From positions 124,001 to 188,000 of the forward strand of contig NZ_QHHQ01000008.1 of NCBI RefSeq assembly GCF_003258595.1: a DNA stretch of 64,000 nucleotides, read 5' to 3'. Of this stretch, positions 44,013-53,777 are shown in pieces. The first letter of the stretch is position 1, and each line of letters starts with the position of its first letter. Position numbers and translations under genes: made by a program. The notes under the pieces were generated by a model. It was not told the origin of the DNA and did no database searches. It saw only the letters and a list, made by a program, of their open reading frames with translations. This DNA is from Acuticoccus sediminis. GTDB taxonomy: Bacteria > Pseudomonadota > Alphaproteobacteria > Rhizobiales > Amorphaceae.

Positions 44013-46301
44013 ATGCAACGCACCGTCGACGATGAAGATCTCGTCGCAGAGGCCCGTAATCGGCGCCGTTTGAAGCCGAATCGGTGGCGCCGCTCGCTCC
44101 GCCGGGTGGTGCCCCTGACGCTGATCACGCTGACCCTCGTGGTGATCGGCGTGCTCGTGCGGGTGGAAGATTATACCGCCCTCGAACGGCTGCGGACGAT
44201 CGTGTTCGATGAGTACCAGAACCTGTCGCCGCGGGCCTTCGACCCGGACGCGCCGGTTCGCATTATTGCCATCGACGAGGAGTCGCTGCGCCGTGTCGGC
44301 CAGTGGCCCTGGCCGCGCAGCCAGATCGCGACGATGGTGGACCGGCTGACGGACCTCGGCGCCGCCGCCATCGGCCTCGATATCATCTTCGCCGAGCCGG
44401 ACCGGATGTCGCCGGACAACATCGCCCGCCTGATGCCGGAGGGACCGGAGCGCGACCGTGTGGCCGCCGCGCTCCAGGGCGTGCCGCGCGGCGACGACAT
44501 GCTGGCCGTGTCGCTCCAGCGGGCGCCGTCCGTGGTGGGGGTGCTGCTGGAAGCGGACTCCGGTCAGCAGCCGTCCTCCGACCGCGGCTTCTCGGACCCG
44601 AAGGCCGGCTACGCCTTCGCCGGCGACCCGCCGCACGATTTCCTGCCGAACTACGGGCAGATCAAGGGGCCTCTCCCGGCGCTGGCGCAGGCCGCGGTGG
44701 GCCTCGGCGCGCTCAACTGGCTGCCGGGGACGGACCAGATCGTGCGCACCGTGCCGCTGATGTTCCATGCCGGCGACGGCGTCTTCATGCCCGGCCTCGC
44801 GGCGGAGACGCTGCGGGTGGCGCAGGGGGAGACCGGCTTCGTCATCCGCTCCTCCAATGCGAGCGGGCAGACGGCGTTCGGCGCGGAGACCGGCATCAAC
44901 GCCATCAAGATCGGCGCCTTCGTCGTCCCGACGACGCGCAACGGCAGCGTCCTCATGCACTACACCCCGCACGAGGACGCCCGGCACATCTCCGCCTGGC
45001 GCGTCCTGGACGGCGACGTGAAGCCGGAGGAGATCGCCGGGCGCATCATCCTCGTCGGTGCGACCGCGACCGGGCTCTTCGATCTCCAGGCGACGCCCAT
45101 CGACGTCGCGATCCCCGGAATCGAGATCAATGCCCAGCTCATCGAGCAGATCGTCGCCGGCGTCTGGCTCGAGCGGCCGGACTGGGCGGACGGGATGGAG
45201 ATCATCGTCTTCGTTCTGCTGGCGCTGCTGTTCGGCCTCGTGGCCGCGGTGCTCGCGCCGCAGACGGCGGCCGTCGTCGGCGTGACGACCATCGCGGTCG
45301 TCTTCGGGGCTAGCTACTGGGCGTTCACGCGCGAAGGTATCTTCATCGACCCGTCCTTCCCGTCGCTGGCGAGCGGGATCACGCTGTTCGCGATGACCGC
45401 GTGGGTGGCGGTGCGCGAGCGGGCGGACCGGCGCTGGGTGCGCCACGCCTTCAGCCGCTACGTCTCCAGCGACGTTGTCGAGAACCTCGCCGACGACCCG
45501 GCGCGCCTCACCCTCGGCGGAGAGATGCGGCCGATGACCATTCTCTTCACCGACATCCGCGGTTTCACCACCATCGGCGAGACGATGGATGCCGAGGCGC
45601 TGACGGCCTACCTCAACGCCTTCCTCACCGAGATGACGGGGGTGATCCTCGCCCACCGGGGGACCATCGACAAATACATGGGCGACGCGATCATGGCGTT
45701 CTGGAACGCCCCGCTCGACGACTTCGCCCACGCCGCGCACGCCTGCGAGACCGCCCTCAGCATGCTCGACGCGCTGGCCGCCTTCAACGCGTCGTCCGAC
45801 CGGGACTTTCCCGTGACCGCCATCGGCATCGGCCTCAACACCGGCGTCTGCTGCGTCGGCAACCTCGGCGCCGACCAGCGCTTCGACTATTCGGTGATCG
45901 GCGACGACGTGAATGTCGCCTCGCGCCTGGAAAGCCAGACGAAGACCTACGGCGTGCCGATCCTCGTCGGTCCGCGCACGGCCGAGCAGGCCCGCCCCGC
46001 CGGCTACGTCTTCGCGCTCGTCGACAACGTCCGCGTGAAGGGCAAGACGGCGCCGATCGAGGTGTTCGCGCTGATCGGCGGGCCGAACCACCCGCCCTCC
46101 GAGGCGCTGGAGATCGCGGGGGAGGCGGTCGACGCGCTCGCGACCGCCGCCGAGGTTGGCGACACCACGGCGATGAACGACGCGCTCGAGACACTCGACG
46201 CCCTGGGCAGCACGATGCTCGACACCGTCGTCGCGATCTACCGCAGCCGCTACCAGCGGCTGATGCGCAGCGAAATCGGCGACATCGCGGCGACCGACTG
46301 A
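44013..46301 (+). CDS. CHASE2-domain adenylate/guanylate cyclase
   Basis: A 762-residue membrane sensor cyclase. An N-terminal helix (about residues 32-48, PLTLITLTLVVIGVLV) leads to a periplasmic CHASE2 domain (about 50-380; IIAIDEESLRRVGQWPWPRS) and then three helices near 390-470. The class III cyclase domain is at about 500-680, with metal-binding Asp514 in MTILFTDIRGF and Asp558 in KYMGDAIMAFWN, preceded by a Lys that suggests ATP as substrate. It should make cAMP in response to an unknown outside signal. It is divergent from the Slam-like/FecR gene pair, a grouping seen in other alphaproteobacteria. Confidence 0.92.
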   Translation: MQRTVDDEDLVAEARNRRRLKPNRWRRSLRRVVPLTLITLTLVVIGVLVRVEDYTALERLRTIVFDEYQNLSPRAFDPDAPVRIIAIDEESLRRVGQWPWPRSQIATMVDRLTDLGAAAIGLDIIFAEPDRMSPDNIARLMPEGPERDRVAAALQGVPRGDDMLAVSLQRAPSVVGVLLEADSGQQPSSDRGFSDPKAGYAFAGDPPHDFLPNYGQIKGPLPALAQAAVGLGALNWLPGTDQIVRTVPLMFHAGDGVFMPGLAAETLRVAQGETGFVIRSSNASGQTAFGAETGINAIKIGAFVVPTTRNGSVLMHYTPHEDARHISAWRVLDGDVKPEEIAGRIILVGATATGLFDLQATPIDVAIPGIEINAQLIEQIVAGVWLERPDWADGMEIIVFVLLALLFGLVAAVLAPQTAAVVGVTTIAVVFGASYWAFTREGIFIDPSFPSLASGITLFAMTAWVAVRERADRRWVRHAFSRYVSSDVVENLADDPARLTLGGEMRPMTILFTDIRGFTTIGETMDAEALTAYLNAFLTEMTGVILAHRGTIDKYMGDAIMAFWNAPLDDFAHAAHACETALSMLDALAAFNASSDRDFPVTAIGIGLNTGVCCVGNLGADQRFDYSVIGDDVNVASRLESQTKTYGVPILVGPRTAEQARPAGYVFALVDNVRVKGKTAPIEVFALIGGPNHPPSEALEIAGEAVDALATAAEVGDTTAMNDALETLDALGSTMLDTVVAIYRSRYQRLMRSEIGDIAATD

Positions 46302-46768
46302 CCCGGCGCGGCGCCATTCTTCGTCGGCAATCGAAAGGCCTGCGGCGCGCCGGTTGCGGCTTCGACCGGCGCCCCGATGCACCCCGGTGCGCGGCGTGCG
46401 CGATTTAAGGGCAACCGGGCATCTGGATTGGCGTCGAGACCCGGGGCCGAGGTCGCAATCCGCCTCGACGAAACGCCGGAGGCCGGTCCCAGCCGCGGCA
46501 ACGACGCTCTCGTCGAGGCCCGGCCCGGCCTCGTGCCGGCCGTTGCCGGCGGGCTCGGCACCGGCGTCCTGCGCGCCGGCGCGTGATCGACCGGGAAAGC
46601 GAGGCCGTCCGGCGGCTCCGGCGATGCGGGGAGGGACGGCCGGTCCGCACCGTCCGCCGTGGCGAACGGCCCCCTGTTGGCATTGAGGTTGCAGTGCGTC
46701 CACCCACGCAACCCCGCCGGACTCACCTCCCGGCGCCCGGGCCGCGCAACACAGAATGGAGCACCGAA
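46302..46768. other. Intergenic region, no gene recognised
   Basis: About 470 bp of very GC-rich DNA between the cyclase gene and the amino-acid importer. Short frames exist on both strands but have no family features or ribosome sites. It should contain the promoter of the importer; no clear -35/-10 pair was assigned. Only the GGAG at 46758-46761 is a firm feature. Confidence 0.5.
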
Positions 46769-47629
46769 ATGATGGACGTGTCCAAATTCCTGACGGGCGC
46801 AGCCGTCGCCCTCACCCTCGCCGTGGCGCCGCTCGCTGCCAGCGCGGCCGATCTCGCCGAGATCAAGGAGCGCGGCTACATGAACATCGCGACGGAGGAC
46901 AACTACGCTCCGTTCGAGATCATGCAGGGCGACACGCCCACCGGCTTCACCCACGACATGGTCGCCGCCCTCAAGGAATACGCCCCGTTCGAGATCCACC
47001 AGGACATCCTGCCCTGGTCGGGCCTCCTCGCCTCGGTGCGCGCCGGCAAGTATGACGCGGCGATCACCGGCTCCATCATCTCGCCCGAGCGACTGCGCGT
47101 GTTCGACTTCGCCATCCCGACCGCGTCCGCGCAGCACTATTACATCAAGCGCGCCGATGAGGACCGGATCAACTCGATCGCAGACCTCGACGGGCTGACC
47201 GTCGGCGTCCAGGCCGGATCGGTGCTGCTGTCGCGCCTGCCCGAGCTCGAGGCCATGCTGAAGGAGACGGGCGGCTCCATGGGCCGGGTCGTCGAGTACA
47301 CCTCGTATCCGGAAATCTACGAGGACCTGAAGAACGGGCGCCTCGACTACACCGTGAACTCCATCATCTCCGCCAAGAGCCTCATCAAGGAGCGCGGCGA
47401 CGAGTTCGTCATCGGCGAGCCCGTCTCCGGCCCCGGCTTCCACGCCTATCCGGTGCCGAAGGGCAACGAGGAGCTGCTGGAGTTCGTCAACGGCTTCATC
47501 CTGGAGATGAAGGAGAGCGGCAAGCTCGCCGAGCTGCAGGAGAAGTGGTTCGGCCAGGCCTTCCCGGACCTCCCGGCCGAGCCGATCACCTCCGTCGAGC
47601 AGTACGAGAAGCTGATCTCGGTCGACTGA
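46769..47629 (+). CDS. ABC transporter periplasmic binding protein, polar amino-acid type (SBP family 3)
   Basis: Periplasmic ligand receptor of 286 residues with a signal peptide (VALTLAVAPLAASA, cleavage near ADLAEIKERG). The SBP_bac_3 fold shows NIATEDNYAPFEIM, the YDAAITGSIISPERLRVFDF segment and LDGLTVGVQAGSV. Typical ligands are polar amino acids or opines. ATG 46769 has GGAG 7 nt upstream; a second ATG lies 3 nt later. Two permeases and an ATPase gene follow in one direction, forming a complete importer operon. Confidence 0.92.
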   Translation: MMDVSKFLTGAAVALTLAVAPLAASAADLAEIKERGYMNIATEDNYAPFEIMQGDTPTGFTHDMVAALKEYAPFEIHQDILPWSGLLASVRAGKYDAAITGSIISPERLRVFDFAIPTASAQHYYIKRADEDRINSIADLDGLTVGVQAGSVLLSRLPELEAMLKETGGSMGRVVEYTSYPEIYEDLKNGRLDYTVNSIISAKSLIKERGDEFVIGEPVSGPGFHAYPVPKGNEELLEFVNGFILEMKESGKLAELQEKWFGQAFPDLPAEPITSVEQYEKLISVD

Positions 47630-47657
47630 TCCGGCCGGCGGGCAGGAGGCGGGACGG

Positions 47658-48299
47658 GTGACCGGCGCCGAATTCCAGATGCTCCTCTCGGGCGCGTGGA
47701 CGACGATATGGATCTCCGCGCTCGCCATCCTCGGTGGCGTCCCCCTGGGCCTCGTGCTCGGCCTGGGGCGCGTCGCCGGGATCCCCGTCCTGTCGCAGGT
47801 GCTGGCGCTCTACATCTCCATCGGCCGCGCCACGCCGCTGGTGACGCTGGTGCTGCTCCTGTTCGTGGGGCTCCCGGTGATCGGCATCAACATCGACGCC
47901 GTCACCGCGGGCGTGCTCACGCTGCTCCTCAACACCGCGACCTTCAACGCCGAGATCTGGCGCTCGGTCTACGAGTCGTTCCCGCGCGGCCAGGTCGAGG
48001 CGGCCCAGGCGGTGGGGATGACGAAGCCGCTCATCTTCCGCCGCATCATGCTGCCGCAGATGTCGATGGCGGCCCTTCCGGGCCTCATGAACGAGGCGAC
48101 GCTCCTCATCAAGGCGAGCCCGGCGATCGCCGTCATCGGCATCGTCGACCTGACGCGCGTGACGGATCGCATCTCGGCCCGCACCTACGAGCCGCTTCCG
48201 CCGATCATCGCGGCGGGCATCATCTACATGCTCATCATCGCCGGGATGGTGCGCCTGCAACGCATGCTCGAGAACCGGGCTGCGAAACGTGCCGTATGA
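47658..48299 (+). CDS. ABC transporter permease, polar amino-acid type (first)
   Basis: Inner-membrane permease of 213 residues with about five helices, of the His/Glu/Gln/Arg/opine family. The EAA loop reads EAAQAVGMTKPLIFRRIMLP (the conserved E-A-x-x-x-G motif facing the ATPase). GTG 47658 has AGGAGG upstream. It is the first of two dissimilar permeases and lies 28 bp after the binding-protein gene. The heterodimer is expected to pair with the next gene product. Confidence 0.9.
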   Translation: MTGAEFQMLLSGAWTTIWISALAILGGVPLGLVLGLGRVAGIPVLSQVLALYISIGRATPLVTLVLLLFVGLPVIGINIDAVTAGVLTLLLNTATFNAEIWRSVYESFPRGQVEAAQAVGMTKPLIFRRIMLPQMSMAALPGLMNEATLLIKASPAIAVIGIVDLTRVTDRISARTYEPLPPIIAAGIIYMLIIAGMVRLQRMLENRAAKRAV

Positions 48300-48308
48300 G
48301 GCCCTGGC

Positions 48309-48974
48309 GTGAGTGACTGGGATATCGTCTTCCAGGAGTGGCCAAGGTTCGCGCGCGGCTTCTCCAACACGCTGATCCTGTTCGGCGTCTCTACCGTCGG
48401 GGCGTTCATCCTCGGGGCGATCCTCGTCAACGCCCTGGTCTCGCGCAACCCGTCGACCCGCGGCGCGGCGCACGTCTACGTCGACGGCATGCGGATGCTG
48501 CCGTTCCTGATCTTCGCCTACCTCCTCTACTACGGGCTTCCCTCGGTCGGGATCCGCATGTCGGCGTGGACGGCGGGGCTCATCGGCCTCGTCCTCTACC
48601 ATGCGGCGTACGTGGCGGAGATCCTGCGCGGGGCATGGTCGCAGCTTCCCGCCGGGCAGACCGAGGCCGCACGGGCGATGGGCTTTCACGGCGCGAAGCT
48701 CTTCCTGCGGATCGTCCTGCCGCAGCTCGTGCTGGGGAGCGCGCCGATCCTCGGCAACCAGCTCATCTACATGTTGAAGGACACCGCTTTCCTGATGATC
48801 ATCACCGTGCAGGAGCTGACCTATGCGGCGTCCTCGGTGCAGTCGATGTACTTCGTTCCGCTGCAGCCCTTCATCGTCGCGATCGCCCTCTACTGGGTGA
48901 CGACGATGGCCATCGAAGGGCTCGTTTTCGTCGTCGGACGCTTTGCCAGGAAGAGGGGTCTCGGCCGTGCTTGA
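48309..48974 (+). CDS. ABC transporter permease, polar amino-acid type (second)
   Basis: A 221-residue permease of the same family as the preceding one. The EAA loop is [20 protein letters not shown], and the N-terminal helix follows [15 protein letters not shown] start at 48309, nine bases after the previous stop. Its end overlaps the ATPase gene by 8 bp, which shows strict co-translation. Confidence 0.9.
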   Translation: MSDWDIVFQEWPRFARGFSNTLILFGVSTVGAFILGAILVNALVSRNPSTRGAAHVYVDGMRMLPFLIFAYLLYYGLPSVGIRMSAWTAGLIGLVLYHAAYVAEILRGAWSQLPAGQTEAARAMGFHGAKLFLRIVLPQLVLGSAPILGNQLIYMLKDTAFLMIITVQELTYAASSVQSMYFVPLQPFIVAIALYWVTTMAIEGLVFVVGRFARKRGLGRA

Positions 48975-49731
48975 CAGGACCGTACCGGCGCTCGAGGCCC
49001 GGCACATCTCAAAGACCTTCGGAGACCTCGAGGTGCTCCGCGACATCTCGCTGGTGGTGAACCCCGGCGACACGATCAGCGTGCTCGGCCCGTCGGGCTC
49101 CGGCAAGTCGACCATGCTGCGGTGCCTCAACTACCTGGAGACGCCGGACAAGGGGCAGGTCCTGCTCGGCGGCGAGCCCGTCGGGCGGCACCCCGACGGC
49201 AAGCTGATGAGCGACAGGGAGCTCGCCCGCAGCCGCGCCCGCATGGGAATGGTGTTCCAGAGCTTCAATCTCTGGCCGCACTTCACCGTGCTGCAGAACG
49301 TCATCGAGGCCCCGACGAAGGTGCTCGGCGTTCCGAGAAGCGACGCGGTGGCCCACGCCGAGATGCTGCTCGACAAGGTGGGCCTCGCCGACAAGCGCAA
49401 CGTCTACCCCTTCGCGCTGTCCGGCGGTCAGAAGCAGCGCGTCGCCATCGCCCGGGCGCTCTGCATGAAGCCGGACGTCCTCCTCTTCGACGAGCCGACG
49501 AGCGCCCTCGACCCCGAGCTCGTCGGCGAGGTGCTCGCCGTCATGCGCGGCCTCGCGCAGGAGGGTATGACCATGGTCGTCGTCACCCACGAGATGAGCT
49601 TCGCCCGCGACGTGTGCGACGAGGTCGTCTTCATGGACCGCGGCGTCGTCGTCGAGCACGCGCCGCCGAGCGAGTTCTTCACCGACCCGAAGACCGAGCG
49701 GGCCCGGCGCTTCCTGGCCCGTTACGCCTGA
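48967..49731 (+). CDS. ABC transporter ATP-binding protein, polar amino-acid type
   Basis: A 254-residue ATPase. Walker A is [10 protein letters not shown], the Q-loop lies in [17 protein letters not shown], the signature is [15 protein letters not shown], Walker B is [14 protein letters not shown] and the switch is VVTHEM. The sequence is the GlnQ/HisP type. GTG 48967 is used: it overlaps the permease stop, while an earlier in-frame start is less likely. It closes the operon, and the structured intergenic element follows. Confidence 0.94.
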   Translation: MLDRTVPALEARHISKTFGDLEVLRDISLVVNPGDTISVLGPSGSGKSTMLRCLNYLETPDKGQVLLGGEPVGRHPDGKLMSDRELARSRARMGMVFQSFNLWPHFTVLQNVIEAPTKVLGVPRSDAVAHAEMLLDKVGLADKRNVYPFALSGGQKQRVAIARALCMKPDVLLFDEPTSALDPELVGEVLAVMRGLAQEGMTMVVVTHEMSFARDVCDEVVFMDRGVVVEHAPPSEFFTDPKTERARRFLARYA

Positions 49732-50008
49732 CGCGGGCGCTTCGCCTCCGACCGGGGAGGCGGTCACGCGTCGGGAGTCGGAGCGAGGGGAGTTCCCCCC
49801 TCGCGCTCCCCCCGTCTCGCCGACGGGCAGGCGTTCAGTTCGGATGGCTGAAGGAGCCAGCCGACCTGAACACCGGATCGAGCGTGTGAGGAGGGATGCG
49901 GCGGCCTCAAGCACCCGTCCTCCCCATGCTCGCTCTGCGAGCTGCGCGTGGGTCCGGGCGGGCACTTGACCCCGCCGCATCCCTCCGGCCGCGCGGGCCG
50001 GATGGGGG
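49732..50008. repeat. Structured intergenic element with three nested/serial inverted repeats
   Basis: This 277-bp gap between two convergent genes has unusual secondary-structure potential. GCGAGGGG/CCCCTCGC flank a loop at 49783-49804. A 17-bp near-perfect stem (two mismatches) has arms at 49833-49849 and 49855-49871. A perfect 15-bp pair, GGAGGGATGCGGCGG at 49890-49904 and CCGCCGCATCCCTCC at 49972-49986, encloses further pairing such as CCCATGC with GCGTGGG. It looks like a REP- or MITE-like element or a long RNA stem-loop acting as a bidirectional terminator. No other copy was noticed in this window. Confidence 0.55.
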
Positions 50009-51796
50009 TCAGTGCTCCATCACGAAGTGCTCCGGGGCGACCTCGACCAGCGGCCGCTTCTCCGGCTCGTAGTCGAGCGGGCGCACCGTGCCCTTGATCT
50101 CGTCCGTCATCAGCGCCCGGCTGCCGTGCCGCTCCTCGGGATCGGCGATCGGCACGGCTTCGATGAGCTTCTGCGTATAGGGGTGACGCGGCGAGCCGAG
50201 CACGGCCGCACGCGGGCCGATCTCCACGATCTCGCCCAGGTACATCACCGCCACGCGGTGGCTCACCCGCTCCACCACCGCGATGTCGTGGCTGATGAAG
50301 ACGTACGCGAGGCCGAGGTCGCGCTGCAGGTCGAGCAGCAGGTTCACGACCTGCGCCTTCACCGACGCGTCGAGCGCCGACACCGACTCGTCCGCGACGA
50401 TCAGCGTCGGGTCGAGGGCGAGGCCCCGCGCGATGCAGACGCGCTGCCGCTGCCCGCCGGAGAACTCGTGCGGGAAGCGCAGGGCGTGGTCCGCGGAGAG
50501 GCCGACGCGCTCCAGCAGGTCGATGACCCGCTCCTCGGCCTCGACGGCGCTGGCGAGGCCGTGGACGCGGATGGGCTCGCTGATCGCCGCGCCCACGGTC
50601 TTGCGCGGGTTGAGCGAGCCGAACGGGTCCTGGAAGATCATCTGCATGCGCCGCCGGATGGTGCGCATCTCGTCCTGGCTCGCCGCCATCACGTCGCGGC
50701 CCTCGAAGGCGATGCTCCCGGCCGTCGGCTCGATGAGCCGCAGCAGCGAGCGGCCGGTGGTGGACTTGCCGCACCCGGACTCGCCCACCAGCGCCAGCGT
50801 CTCGCCGGCACGGACCTGGAACGAGACGTCCTCCACCGCGTGCACCTTGCCGACGGGCCGGCCGAGGAGGCCGCCGCGCACCGGGAAGCGCGTGACGAGG
50901 CCCGAGACGTCGAGGATCGGCTCGCCCCGCCGGTCGGGCTCCTGCGGCACCTCCACCGGCTCGGCCACGGTGAGATCGGCGAAGCGGCGCGGCGTCGTCG
51001 TCTCGCCGAGCGAACCGAGGCGCGGGACCGAGGCGAGGAGCATGCGCGTGTACGGCTCGCACGGGGCGGCGAAGACCTCGTGGACCTCGCCTTCCTCCAC
51101 CTTACGGCCCTTCAGCATGACGACGACGCGGTCCGCGATCTCCGCCACCACGCCCATGTCGTGGGTGATGAACATCACCGCCATGCCGATCTCCTTCTGG
51201 AGGTCGGCGATGAGCGAGAGGATCTGCGCCTGGATCGTCACGTCGAGCGCGGTCGTCGGCTCGTCGGCGATGAGGAGCTTCGGCCGGCACGCCATCGCCA
51301 TTGCGATCATGACGCGCTGCCGCTGTCCGCCGGAGAAGGTGTGCGGGTGCTGGTCGAAGCGCCGTTGCGCGTCGGGGATGCGCACCAGGTCGAAGAGGCG
51401 CAGCGCCTCCCTGCGCGCGTCCGAGGCCGACATGCCGCGATGGCGGCGCAGGGCCTCGGCGACCTGGAAGCCGGCCGTCAGCACCGGGTTGAGGCTCGTC
51501 ATCGGCTCCTGGAAGATCATGCCGATGTCGGCGCCGCGCACGTCCCGCATCGCGCCGTCGTCGAGTGCGGTCAGTTCGCGTTCCTCCAGCGAGATCCGGC
51601 CCCCGATCCGCGAGACGCCCTTCTGCAGGAGGCGCATGATGGAAAGCGCCGTGACGGACTTGCCGGAGCCGGACTCGCCGACGACGGCGACGGTCTCGCC
51701 GGCGTCGATGTGGAACGAGACGCCGTCCACCACGGTGAGCCAGCGGCCCTCGGAGCGGAAGGCGACGGACAGGTCGTCGACCGTCAGGATCCTCAT
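50009..51796 (-). CDS. Fused dipeptide/opine ABC transporter ATP-binding protein (two ATPase domains)
   Basis: A 595-residue protein with two complete ABC domains, a DppD-DppF fusion. The first has Walker A GESGSGKSVT, signature FSGGQRQRVMIAMAM and Walker B LLIADEPTTALD. The second has Walker A GESGCGKSTT, signature FSGGQRQRVCIARGL and Walker B LIVADESVSALD, with a linker at about 265-300. The C-terminus is the usual oligopeptide-binding-ATPase tail (GSPRHPYTQKLIEAV). The stop and start codons overlap neighbours by 4 bp. It drives the permeases encoded just upstream. In the reverse-strand operon the binding protein comes first. Confidence 0.93.
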   Translation of the reverse strand: MRILTVDDLSVAFRSEGRWLTVVDGVSFHIDAGETVAVVGESGSGKSVTALSIMRLLQKGVSRIGGRISLEERELTALDDGAMRDVRGADIGMIFQEPMTSLNPVLTAGFQVAEALRRHRGMSASDARREALRLFDLVRIPDAQRRFDQHPHTFSGGQRQRVMIAMAMACRPKLLIADEPTTALDVTIQAQILSLIADLQKEIGMAVMFITHDMGVVAEIADRVVVMLKGRKVEEGEVHEVFAAPCEPYTRMLLASVPRLGSLGETTTPRRFADLTVAEPVEVPQEPDRRGEPILDVSGLVTRFPVRGGLLGRPVGKVHAVEDVSFQVRAGETLALVGESGCGKSTTGRSLLRLIEPTAGSIAFEGRDVMAASQDEMRTIRRRMQMIFQDPFGSLNPRKTVGAAISEPIRVHGLASAVEAEERVIDLLERVGLSADHALRFPHEFSGGQRQRVCIARGLALDPTLIVADESVSALDASVKAQVVNLLLDLQRDLGLAYVFISHDIAVVERVSHRVAVMYLGEIVEIGPRAAVLGSPRHPYTQKLIEAVPIADPEERHGSRALMTDEIKGTVRPLDYEPEKRPLVEVAPEHFVMEH

Positions 51797-52713
51797 TCTT
51801 CACCCTTCAGGCGCGGGTCGATGGCGTCGCGCAGGCCGTCACCGAGGAGGTTGAGGGAGAACACCACGAGCAGGATGGCGATGGACGGGAAGACCGCGAG
51901 CCAGAACGAGTCGAGGATGTTCTCGAACCCTTCGCGGATCATGCCGCCCCAGGTCGGCGTCGGCGGGGAGACGCCGAGGCCGATGAAGGCGAGCGAGGCT
52001 TCGACGCGGATCGCCGTGGCGAGGTAGAGCGAGCCCATCACCAGGATCTCGGGGAGGATGTTGGGCAGGATGTGGCCCAGGATCAGGCGCCGGTTGGAAA
52101 AGCCGAGCGCGCGCCCCGCCTCCACGAACTCCCGTTCCTTGACCGAGATCGTCGGCGCCCGCGCGATGCGCGCGAACGGCGGGATGGCGGTGATCGCGAT
52201 CGCGAAGATGAGGTTCTCCACCGAGGGGCCGAGCATCGCCACGATGAAGAGGCCGAGGATCAGCGACGGGAAGGCGAGGAGGACGTCCATGATCTGCATG
52301 AGGACGATGTCGATCGCCCCGCCATAGTACCCCGCGACCATGCCGATGACCGTTCCCACGACGAGCGCGAGGCCGATGGCGAGGAGGCCGATGGTGAGCG
52401 AGATGCGCCCGCCGTAGAGGATGCGCGAGAGCGTGTCGCGCCCGTAGTAGTCGGTGCCGAACCAGTGCTCGGCCGACGGCGGCTTCAGGCGCTGCAGGAT
52501 GGACTGGTCGATGGGGTCGTAGGGCGCGATGTAGGGCGCCAGGATCGCCAGCAGGCAGACGAAGAGGAAGAGGCCGAGGCCCACCCACGACGTCTTGTTG
52601 GCGTTGAAGGCCTTGAGGAGGCCGGCGCCGAAGGCGCTCAGCATCCGCCGGACGTAGGCCATTCTGGACGTGGGCGCGCGCGGGGCGGCCGTGCGGGATG
52701 CGGCGCGGCTCAT
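51793..52713 (-). CDS. Dipeptide/opine ABC transporter permease (DppC type)
   Basis: A 306-residue DppC/OppC-type permease with about six helices. The N-terminal helix KTSWVGLGLFLFVCLLAILA is followed by the family's WFGTDYYGRDTLSRILYGGR motif, and the EAA-like loop is EAGRALGFSNRRLILGHILP. Its ATG overlaps the DppB stop by 4 bp, and its end overlaps the fused ATPase start as ATGA. Substrate is likely a short peptide, opine or other nitrogen-rich compound. Confidence 0.93.
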   Translation of the reverse strand: MSRAASRTAAPRAPTSRMAYVRRMLSAFGAGLLKAFNANKTSWVGLGLFLFVCLLAILAPYIAPYDPIDQSILQRLKPPSAEHWFGTDYYGRDTLSRILYGGRISLTIGLLAIGLALVVGTVIGMVAGYYGGAIDIVLMQIMDVLLAFPSLILGLFIVAMLGPSVENLIFAIAITAIPPFARIARAPTISVKEREFVEAGRALGFSNRRLILGHILPNILPEILVMGSLYLATAIRVEASLAFIGLGVSPPTPTWGGMIREGFENILDSFWLAVFPSIAILLVVFSLNLLGDGLRDAIDPRLKGEE

Positions 52714-53651
52714 TTGTATTTGATCCTCGGATCGATCAGCCCGTAGACGAGGTCGGTGGCGAGGTTCACCAGGACGACGATCAGCGTGTAGATGACCATC
52801 ATCCCCTGCAGCATCGTGTAGTCGCGCTGGTTGAGCGCGCCGACGATGAGCTTGCCGAGGCCGGGGCGGTTGAAGACGATCTCGGTCAGGACCGAGTTGC
52901 CGATGAGGTAGCCGAGGTAGAGGCCCACCACCGTCACCACCGGGATCAGCGCGTTGCGCAGGCAGTGGCGCCAGACGATGACGGCGAAGGCGAGGCCCTT
53001 CGCCTCGGCGGTGCGCACGTAGTCCTGGTTCAGCACCTCCAGCATCGCCGAGCGGGCGACGCGGGTGATGTAGGCGGCCATGATGAGGCCGAGGTTGATG
53101 GCCGGCAGCGCGAGGTCCGACAGGCGGTCGCCGAGCGTCGTGCCGCGCCCCGACGAGATCACCGGGAACCAGTCGAGCTGGATGGAGAAGGCGATCAGGA
53201 GCAGGATGCCCGACACGAACGCCGGCAGCGACAGGCCGAGCAGCGAGGAGATGCGGATCACGTAGTCGGTGAACTTGTTGCGCCTGAGCGCGGACCAGAC
53301 GCCGAGCGGGATGCCGAGCACCGCGCCGATGACGAGCGAGACGCCGGTGAGCTCCAGCGTCGCCGGGAGGACGTTGAGGACCTCCTGGATCACCGGCCGG
53401 CCGGAGACGAGCGAGGTGCCCCAGTCGCCCACCAGGACGCCGCCGAGGAACGAGAAGTACTGGACGATGAGGGGCTGGTCGAGGCCGAGGCGCGTGCGCA
53501 GCGAGGCCAGCGAGGCCTGGCTGGCCTGGTCGCCGAGGATGATGAGGGCCGGGTCGCCCGGCAGGACGCGCACGATGAAGAAGACGACCGTGAGGACGCC
53601 GAACAGCGTGATGCAGGCGAACCCGAGCCGCTTGATGACGAAGGCCGTCAC
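52710..53651 (-). CDS. Dipeptide/opine ABC transporter permease (DppB type)
   Basis: A 313-residue DppB/OppB-type permease. The N-terminus is typical (FVIKRLGFACITLFGVLTVV) with VRVLPGDPALIILG shortly after, and the EAA-like loop is RTAEAKGLAFAVIVWRHCLR. It pairs with the DppC-type protein. Between this gene and the upstream GFA-family gene lie 126 bp with no ORF of note; the binding-protein gene is further upstream on the same strand. Confidence 0.93.
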   Translation of the reverse strand: MTAFVIKRLGFACITLFGVLTVVFFIVRVLPGDPALIILGDQASQASLASLRTRLGLDQPLIVQYFSFLGGVLVGDWGTSLVSGRPVIQEVLNVLPATLELTGVSLVIGAVLGIPLGVWSALRRNKFTDYVIRISSLLGLSLPAFVSGILLLIAFSIQLDWFPVISSGRGTTLGDRLSDLALPAINLGLIMAAYITRVARSAMLEVLNQDYVRTAEAKGLAFAVIVWRHCLRNALIPVVTVVGLYLGYLIGNSVLTEIVFNRPGLGKLIVGALNQRDYTMLQGMMVIYTLIVVLVNLATDLVYGLIDPRIKYK

Positions 53652-53777
53652 CTGCGCTCGTGCCCCGAAAGAGGATGTCCCGTCATGGGATGGTCTCCAG
53701 CTTGAACGGACGGACCTCGGCGGCGGCGGACGGGCGCACGGCGCGGGACGCGGTGGTGCGCGCCCGCTCCGCCGACC

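Noticed and set aside
46377-46586. A 69-codon frame between the cyclase and the importer
   Set aside because: Composition typical of GC-rich non-coding DNA; no ribosome site and no conserved pattern seen.
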